A stretch of DNA of 64,000 nt, from positions 124,001-188,000 of the forward strand of contig NZ_LNTY01000006.1 in assembly GCF_001559595.1 (NCBI RefSeq), read 5' to 3'. Source of the DNA: Enterovibrio coralii (GTDB taxonomy: Bacteria > Pseudomonadota > Gammaproteobacteria > Enterobacterales > Vibrionaceae). The position numbers and the translations under genes are program-made. Positions 58,079 through 64,000 of this stretch are shown here, piece by piece. The notes beneath the pieces are model-generated. The model was given only the letters and a program-made list of their open reading frames with translations, did no database searches and was not told where the DNA came from. Numbering within the stretch: the first letter of the stretch is position 1; every line of letters begins with the position of its first letter.

Positions 58079-58590
58079 GTGAGAAATTCTACGGTAAGTA
58101 TCGGGGCACAGTGATTAACAACGTTGACCCTATGCAGCAAGGGCGAATATTGGCAACCGTCCCGGATGTGTCCGGCATGATGCCGGGTAGTTGGTGTCTG
58201 CCTTGTTTACCAGTACTTGGTTTGAACTCTGGGATTTTTGGTGTGCCTCCGATTGGTGCTGGCGTATGGATTGAGTTTGAGCAGGGCGATATTGACTATC
58301 CCATTTGGACGGGTTGCTTCGCGGGCGTGGCAACCGATGTTCCAACGTTAGCCAAAACAGTCACACCTCCGATATCGGCTCTGACCCTTCAAACCATGGC
58401 AAAAAACGGGATCGTGATTTGCGATATTGGTGGCCCAATGGGAATGGGAGGGATCACGTTACAAACCGCGACAGGGGCAACATTGTCAGTGACGGATGCA
58501 GGCATATTCATTAACAACGGCAAAGGGGCGCAGATATCCATGGTTGGCCCAACCGTGGATATCAATAACGGCGCACTCACCATTACTTGA
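58075..58590 (+). CDS. eCIS spike protein (gpV/gp5-like OB fold)
   Basis: A 171-residue protein with the gp5/gpV OB domain: Y-G-K-Y-R-G-T-V at the start, D-P-x-x-x-G-R-I-L-A-T-V-P-D, then G-A-G-V-W-I-E-F-E-Q-G-D and the motif P-I-W-T-G-C near residue 80. The C-terminal 60 residues are a short beta-helix tail (T-L-Q-T-A-T-G-A-T-L-S-V). Together with the hub gene it is a split VgrG/Afp8, and the PAAR protein that follows should cap its tip. Confidence 0.9.
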   Translation: MSEKFYGKYRGTVINNVDPMQQGRILATVPDVSGMMPGSWCLPCLPVLGLNSGIFGVPPIGAGVWIEFEQGDIDYPIWTGCFAGVATDVPTLAKTVTPPISALTLQTMAKNGIVICDIGGPMGMGGITLQTATGATLSVTDAGIFINNGKGAQISMVGPTVDINNGALTIT

Positions 58591-58606
58591 TGGGAGGATG
58601 AAGGAC

Positions 58607-58930
58607 ATGCCAGGAGCAATTCTTCATGTTGGTGCGACCGTAATGTGTGCCCACGGTGGTCAGGCAACGCCAACAGTGCCAAATCCGCGAGTTATGGTTT
58701 CAGGGCAACCGACCGTGTTGCAAACATCACCTTACGCCGTTGCTGGATGTGCAATGCCACCGCCTACTGCTGGGAACGGGCCATGCGTGACGGGGCAATG
58801 GCTTTCAGGCTCAGTGCGTGTGCTCTCGTTGGGGCAGCCTTTTGCTATTCAAACTGGGCAATCTGTTTGTGCGCCAACAGGCACGCCCTTGATGCCATCT
58901 GTGGTGCAACCTCGCGTGTTGGCGACATAA
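58607..58930 (+). CDS. eCIS PAAR-type tip protein
   Basis: A 107-residue protein. M-P-G-A-I-L-H-V-G-A-T-V-M-C-A-H-G-G-Q-A opens a PAAR-like domain; the His and two or three Cys residues (C-A-H, C-A-M-P) could bind the tip metal. It ends with P-T-G-T-P-L-M-P-S-V-V-Q-P. The ATG at 58607 has GGGAGG at a suitable distance; one at 58598 would add three residues. There is no PAAR gene in the T6SS part of the window, so this is the only one visible. Confidence 0.85.
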   Translation: MPGAILHVGATVMCAHGGQATPTVPNPRVMVSGQPTVLQTSPYAVAGCAMPPPTAGNGPCVTGQWLSGSVRVLSLGQPFAIQTGQSVCAPTGTPLMPSVVQPRVLAT

Positions 58931-58943
58931 GGGAGCATTGACC

Positions 58944-59309
58944 ATGGCGTATCCTGATTTTCCTTATCGTATTGACACCCAAGGCCGCACCGCCACGACG
59001 ACGCATTTGGACGTGATTCGCGATCGTATCGAACAAGTGCTTTTTACTGAGCCCGGTGAGCGGGTGATGATGCCGACATTTGGTTGTGGCTTGCACCGCC
59101 TGCTTTTCGCCGGGATCAGTGATGCGGTTGTCGAAAACACGAGAAGTTTGGTGTCGACGTCACTTCAAACGTGGATGCAGGATGATATTGACCTCAGTGA
59201 TGTGGGCGTGCGATTTGAAAATGGTGCCTTGTATATTGATGTTGCTTACGTGGTGTTACCAACAGGGGAATCTCAGCTAGCCACCTTTGAGCGGGAGGTG
59301 TCAGCATGA
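58944..59309 (+). CDS. gp25-like baseplate protein (Afp9-like)
   Basis: A 121-residue gp25/GPW family protein. The segment I-R-D-R-I-E-Q-V-L-F-T-E-P-G-E-R-V-M carries the usual E-P-G-E-R motif, followed by P-T-F-G-C-G-L near residue 50. It starts the sheath at the baseplate, as TssE does in the T6SS. The ATG at 58944 follows GGGAG. It overlaps the next gene by four bases. Confidence 0.92.
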   Translation: MAYPDFPYRIDTQGRTATTTHLDVIRDRIEQVLFTEPGERVMMPTFGCGLHRLLFAGISDAVVENTRSLVSTSLQTWMQDDIDLSDVGVRFENGALYIDVAYVVLPTGESQLATFEREVSA

Positions 59310-61830
59310 TCTACTTTTGTTGCGACCAGCGACGCCGCGAGGCTGTAAGGCAATCTGACTTTAATGGTATTGATTTTATTGAAGTTGTCGATCGAGAAGC
59401 CGTGCTGGAATCTGACAGACAACGCTTTCTCCATCTTTATCTGGTCAATGATCCGAGCGTATTTGTTTATACCGCTGATAACCTTCGTATTGAAGGGCCG
59501 AACGCGATTGAGATAGTTAGTGTTGTGATGGGTTTAGGCGGACAGACCAATGTCGTCGTGATTGAAGTTGCTCAGCCTGGAGACTTTTCGCCCTACACAC
59601 TGAATATTGTCACCAGCCCGCTAAATCCCTTACCACCTCCAGAAATTGACCCAGCGCTCTCGTCTGTTGAGTTTTCCTTTAAAGTCGAATGCCCAACACC
59701 GTTTGACTGTCAAAGCCACTGTGATTGTCCTGATCCAGAGGTCACAGACACCGATTTGGATTACACCGTGCGGGACTTCTATTCCTTCCGAAGAATGATG
59801 CTTGTTCGACTTTCTGTGACAGCACCTGCTGCGGCGAGTGGTCACCCTGCTGATTTGTCCACGGCACTGGTCGATGTGTTGGCGTATACGGCTGACCAAC
59901 TGGCGTATCAACAAGATGCAGCAACCACAGAAGCTTATTTGAACAAAGCCCGTTCACGCATTTCATTGAAGCGAATGACACGCCTGGTGGATTACGCGAT
60001 CGACGAGGGGTGTAACGCCCGTTGTTTCTGCCACTTTGCGGTGTCGGCCGATGTGCTTCCCATAGCACCGTCAACGAACGTGATTCCCGCGGGCACTGCG
60101 GTATGCACAAGACTTAGCGAGCAACCGCGGACATTCGTGCGTGATGATGCCTTATTGGCACAAAGCGGGGCGGTCTACGAAACCTGCTTTGATATTGCTG
60201 CGCTCTTTGCGCAGCACAACGAGATGCATTTTTATACCTGGAGCAATGCACGTTGCCACCTTGCCAAAGGGGCGACGAAGGCAACCTTATCTGGACATAT
60301 TCCCGATCTTACGGCGGGCATGTATCTCGCGTTTGAAGAGATCGTCGGTGCGAGAAGCGGCAGTCAGGCTGATAAGCTTTTGCAACAAAGACAGGTTGTA
60401 TTGCTCACACAGGTGCAAGCCGTGAACGCAGATGGTGATCCCTTGTCAGATCCAGTGACAGAGCAACTGATCACCGAGATTGAATGGCACGGTGCTGATG
60501 CGCTCCGCTTCCCGTTGTGTTTGTCGTCAGAAACCTCGATTGAAGAGGGGCGCCAGTACCTAGAGCCTGTGTCAGTTGCCCGAGGCAATATGGTTCTGGT
60601 CGATCACGGTCAGACGATAACTGGCGAAATGCTTCCTGAAGTACCATTGCCGACGTTAAGTTGGGCTCCGGGAAAAGGTTTTGGCGACCAGTCTGAGTCG
60701 GACAAGGGTATTGGCTGTGCTGAAGCAAAATGCAATCCGCAGCAAGCTGAAACCATTCTTCCTCGATATCGTCCCTCGTTTGCCAACCGACCGCTGACTT
60801 TTACTCCTGATTACATCTTGGGTGCGCCAGCCTCTGAGCTTCTAAAAACGCCTATGCCAGATAACACTCTCGCTAGCGTGTCGTTGTCAGCGGATGATGG
60901 TGTGGAAGTTCGCCCGTTTGACGTAGTGCCCGACTTACTCGCTGTTGATGAATCAGCTTCTGTATTTACCACTGAAATTGAGCGTGATGGCAAGGTATAC
61001 CTACGTTTTGGCGATAACACGTTTGGACGCAGACCCTTGCCGGAAACCCGCTTTACCGCAACCTATCGGGTAGGCATTGGCAGTGCGGGTCATATCGGGC
61101 CAGATAAACTCTACCATCTGGCACGGTCCCTGCCTGAAGTGACCGAAGTGCGAAATGTCACGCCGGGTGAGGGAGGACGAAACCCAGAAACGAACGCAGA
61201 AATCCGTAAGCGCGCGCCTTTTCTATTTAAAACACAGGAGAGGGCGGTTACCCGTGAAGATTACCAAACATTAGGCAGACGCGTTTCGGGTGTGCAGGAT
61301 GTTAGTTGTGCATACATCCACACGGGCAGTTGGATCACTACGTTTGCTTGCCAGATCCAAAAGATCGAGTCGACGTGTCTGAATCACTCCGAAGTGCACT
61401 CCGACAACATTATGAAAAATTTCGATTGGCAGCACATGACGTAGAGGTGTCGACGCCATCCTATGTGCCCTTGGAAGTTACGCTCCATGTTTGTGTGGCA
61501 CCAAACACATCGAAATCTCATGTTCGCCAGCGGTTGTTAGCACTTTTCTCTCCTCACCGATTGCCGAATGGTGCAATGGGATTATTGCACCCCGATCGTT
61601 TTAAAGCAGGGGAAACCTTGCACCTTTCTCCTTGGCTAGCGGCTGCGCAACATGTTGAGGGTGTGATTGCAGCCAAAGCAACACGATTTCGTCGGTTTGG
61701 CGACCCAAGAACCAGTGGTTTGGTAGACAGAAAACTGACGTTCAGCCGAACAGAAATTGCTCGGGTAGACAACGATGTCAGCCATCCCGGCAATGGTGTG
61801 TTTCTGCTTGATCTAGATGGAGGGCGTTGA
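59306..61830 (+). CDS. Large baseplate wedge protein (Afp11/gpJ-like), one frame break
   Basis: About 841 residues after restoring one G at 61332-61333, where the joined text reads T-G-S-W-D-H-Y-V-C-L-P-D-P. The N-terminal part has a Cys-rich stretch (C-P-T-P-F-D-C...C-D-C-P near 128-143) and D-Y-T-V-R-D-F-Y-S-F-R-R, both typical of eCIS wedge proteins. The central baseplate_J domain contains Y-L-R-F-G-D-N-T-F-G-R-R and R-N-V-T-P-G-E-G-G-R-N-P-E. It forms the wedges with the next protein. Its ATG lies on the gp25 stop (ATGA). Confidence 0.9.
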
Positions 61831-61831
61831 G

Positions 61832-64000
61832 ATGTCGAATAACGAGTCTCATTGTGGCGCATGCACTGGCACAGCAGTGCTGACACCTAAAGCCCCACAA
61901 AATGCGCCTGGCCTCACTCGAATTTCCTATCGTAGCGGAGAATATCACGACTTTTTCAGCAGTATGACTGCCCGGCTTTCCTCATCTCAATTCGGTGCGT
62001 TGGGTACGCTAACGTCACGTGATAGCGGCGATTTCACGTTGGCATTGATTGATGCTTGGTCGGCCAGTTGCGATGTTTTGACCTTTTACAATGAAATGTG
62101 GTTGAACGAAGCCTACGTCAATACTGCAATGGAAACAGGTTCACTGCATGAACTAGCAACGTTAATTGACTACGTGCCTCATCCAGGGGCGGCAGCGACA
62201 GCAGACTTGGCATTCACCATTGCCGCGGGAGAGGGCATTCCTGAAGAAATCACGGTACCTGCTGGCACGAAAGTGCAGAGCACGCCGGGGCAAGATGAAA
62301 AGCCTGTGATCTATGAAACGCTAGATGACCTTTCTGCTCGCGCGGCTTGGAATGCAATTCGTCCGAAGCTAACACATTCTCATCCGTTGATGCCAACGAC
62401 CACCCGAATCCCTCTCCCCGGGACGAACTTAAACCTCAAGCCGGGTGATGCCGTTTATTTCGTCGCAGATAATGGTACCCAAGTGTTTGCTACCATCAAT
62501 GCTGTTACACCCGTATTGGCGGATATCGCCAACGATCCAGATGCTGAAGATCTGACCTGGTTGCAGGTGTCGACACTAGCGAGTGAGCCTTTGGTTTCAC
62601 CTGCATCCGGCAGTGTTGGAACTGTAACCACTGTCTTTGCCGATACTTTGCACGAACACATTGGGAAGACGCTTGTGGCGGGTGACTTAGCAAACACCCT
62701 CAGTGACGAAGCCCTGTCCGAAAAAGCTTTTTTCTCTCCAATATTGGCGGGTTCTCAAGAGGTGCGTCAGGTCCAAGTATTCCGAGCCAAAGCCGCGATA
62801 TTTGGTCACACAGCACCACCATTAGATACCTTGCATTATTCGCTGACGGGGACATCGCCTGTCTTCACTAAAAGCGGAAGTGACGTCATTGTTGAAGACG
62901 TGACGACTGGGCCTTATGCCGGTAGAACCGCATCGACGTGGGCCGATGCTGGCAGTCTCGAACTGATGGATGAGGATAGCCAGCATCATGTTTACCTTGA
63001 ACGCGCCGTCACCGAGATCGGTAAGGGCTCTACGGTCGTGCTGATTGATGGTGATAACTGGTCGCGCTATAGCGTGAACGATACCTCTGACATATCGGCT
63101 GCTTTCTTCTCCGTGACTGGAAAAAGCTCGCGCCTAACGCTTAACTCAGATGCCCATTTCGACACATTTACTGTTCGAGGTACCACGGTATTTGGTGCGA
63201 GTGAGTGGCTCACCATCACCAAACCGCCCATCATGGATCCTCTTGATGAGACCAGTACTTCGCTGGATCTCCACGGTTGGTATCCAGGGCTAGAAGCGGG
63301 GCGTAAGGTGATATTAAGTGGCTTGGCTGCCGGGCTTGGGGAAGAGCCAGTGATCGCGACACGCATCATTCAGTCGGTATCTCATGCATTGACGGCAGAA
63401 GGCGGTACCACGGTGACATTTTCGGAAACCTTGAGTGCTCCGTATCTGCCTCAAAGCCTTCGTATCGCTGCAAATGTCGCACATGCCACGCAAGGCGAGT
63501 CAGTGGTAGAGGTGATGGGAGATGGGAATGCAACACCCCATCTTTCTTTCACGTCCAAACAAGCTCCTCAAACCTTTGTTCCTGCCAAAACGGCAACGGG
63601 CGTCAAACCAACAATGGAAATTCGGGTAAACAAAATCCTCTGGAAACAGGTACCAAATTTTCTGAATTCCAGTCCCACAGACCGCGTGTACACGCTACGC
63701 ATTGATGAAAGCGGTTATAGCCATGTGAGCTTTGGGGATGGCGTTTTAGGCGCAATGCCGAGAAAAGGACAACAAAACATCCGCGCCAGCTATCGAAAAA
63801 CCTTGGGGTTGGAAGGCCGAGTGAAGGCTGGGCAACTCAACCTGCTGATGTCTCAGCCCCTGGGGGTTGAAGCGGTAAAAAACCTGCTGGCTGCCGAAGG
63901 TGGAGCAAACCCTGAAAGTGGTGATGAAATGCGGATAAGCGCACCGCTTTCTTGCCGAACCTTAGGGCGCGTCGTTTCTCTAACAGATTATGCAGACTTC
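61832..64000 (+). CDS. Second large baseplate wedge protein (Afp12-like), 3' truncated by the window
   Basis: An open frame of 723 codons that runs to the right edge without a stop; the gene continues outside the window. It begins M-S-N-N-E-S-H-C-G-A-C-T-G-T. It has H-D-F-F-S-S-M-T-A-R-L-S near residue 37 and R-D-S-G-D-F-T-L-A-L-I-D-A-W-S near 66. D-E-S-G-Y-S-H-V-S-F-G-D-G-V-L-G-A appears near 630, with Y-R-K-T-L-G-L-E-G just after it. This is the pattern of the putative baseplate assembly family next to gpJ-like proteins in eCIS loci. The ATG follows the previous stop by one base. Confidence 0.85.
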   Translation, partial: MSNNESHCGACTGTAVLTPKAPQNAPGLTRISYRSGEYHDFFSSMTARLSSSQFGALGTLTSRDSGDFTLALIDAWSASCDVLTFYNEMWLNEAYVNTAMETGSLHELATLIDYVPHPGAAATADLAFTIAAGEGIPEEITVPAGTKVQSTPGQDEKPVIYETLDDLSARAAWNAIRPKLTHSHPLMPTTTRIPLPGTNLNLKPGDAVYFVADNGTQVFATINAVTPVLADIANDPDAEDLTWLQVSTLASEPLVSPASGSVGTVTTVFADTLHEHIGKTLVAGDLANTLSDEALSEKAFFSPILAGSQEVRQVQVFRAKAAIFGHTAPPLDTLHYSLTGTSPVFTKSGSDVIVEDVTTGPYAGRTASTWADAGSLELMDEDSQHHVYLERAVTEIGKGSTVVLIDGDNWSRYSVNDTSDISAAFFSVTGKSSRLTLNSDAHFDTFTVRGTTVFGASEWLTITKPPIMDPLDETSTSLDLHGWYPGLEAGRKVILSGLAAGLGEEPVIATRIIQSVSHALTAEGGTTVTFSETLSAPYLPQSLRIAANVAHATQGESVVEVMGDGNATPHLSFTSKQAPQTFVPAKTATGVKPTMEIRVNKILWKQVPNFLNSSPTDRVYTLRIDESGYSHVSFGDGVLGAMPRKGQQNIRASYRKTLGLEGRVKAGQLNLLMSQPLGVEAVKNLLAAEGGANPESGDEMRISAPLSCRTLGRVVSLTDYADF

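Noticed and set aside
46549..64000. Ordinary Myoviridae-type prophage
   Set aside because: There are no capsid, terminase, integrase or lysis genes, and the AAA+ ATPase, DUF4255 and DUF4157 genes are characteristic of eCIS.
1..64000. CRISPR arrays, tRNA, rRNA and insertion sequences
   Set aside because: No regularly spaced direct repeats, cloverleaf-like sequences, rRNA segments or transposase-like frames were found by eye on either strand.

Overview
The window looks like a chromosomal segment of a marine gammaproteobacterium, most likely Vibrionaceae. The type VI secretion (T6SS) cluster has the gene order and accessory genes (vasH, vasI, vasL) of the Vibrio vas cluster, and the left edge carries the small DUF2256/TIGR03643 gene pair that I associate with that family. 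A Grimontia/Enterovibrio-like genus is possible but cannot be proven from the window. No rRNA, tRNA, CRISPR array or insertion sequence was seen.

Layout. (1) 1-1.4 kb: the 3' end of a melibiose-type sugar:cation symporter with its terminator, then two small genes on the minus strand. (2) 1.5-18.3 kb: a catabolic island. Thirteen minus-strand genes encode an ABC ATPase, three SnoaL/NTF2-like proteins, an HpsN-like member of the histidinol dehydrogenase family, a short-chain dehydrogenase, a LacI regulator, a bicupin, an alpha/beta hydrolase, an RraA-type aldolase and a TRAP transporter. A divergent plus-strand operon adds the matching ABC binding protein, two permeases and a fourth SnoaL-like protein. 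The substrate is unknown. (3) 18.5-24.5 kb: a T6SS delivery operon (hcp, vgrG, DUF4123 adaptor, an unrecognised large effector candidate, a lipoprotein that may be its immunity protein), preceded by a sigma-54-type promoter. (4) 25.5-46.0 kb: the T6SS structural operon tssBCEFG-tagH-tssJKL-clpV-vasH-vasI-tssA-tssM-vasL. VasH is a sigma-54 activator and is the likely regulator of region 3. (5) 46.5-64 kb: an extracellular contractile injection system (eCIS): sheath, tube, T4 gp26-like baseplate protein, linker, Afp16-like cap, AAA+ ATPase, DUF4157 cargo candidate, small protein, CIS_tube protein, LysM protein, hub, spike, PAAR tip, gp25-like protein, two large baseplate proteins. It runs off the right edge before any tape-measure or tail-fibre gene.

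Two contractile weapons therefore sit head to tail about 540 bp apart. The T6SS is used for cell-to-cell delivery from an envelope-anchored complex. The eCIS should be a free or cytoplasm-assembled particle, with the DUF4157 protein (metalloprotease-like motif, then a PD-(D/E)XK-like motif) as its best cargo candidate.

Data quality: sixteen reading-frame breaks occur in otherwise convincing genes. Fifteen are explained by one missing base, nearly always in a short homopolymer, and one by two missing bases. I treat these as probable sequencing or assembly errors and give merged gene coordinates, but real mutation cannot be excluded from the sequence alone.
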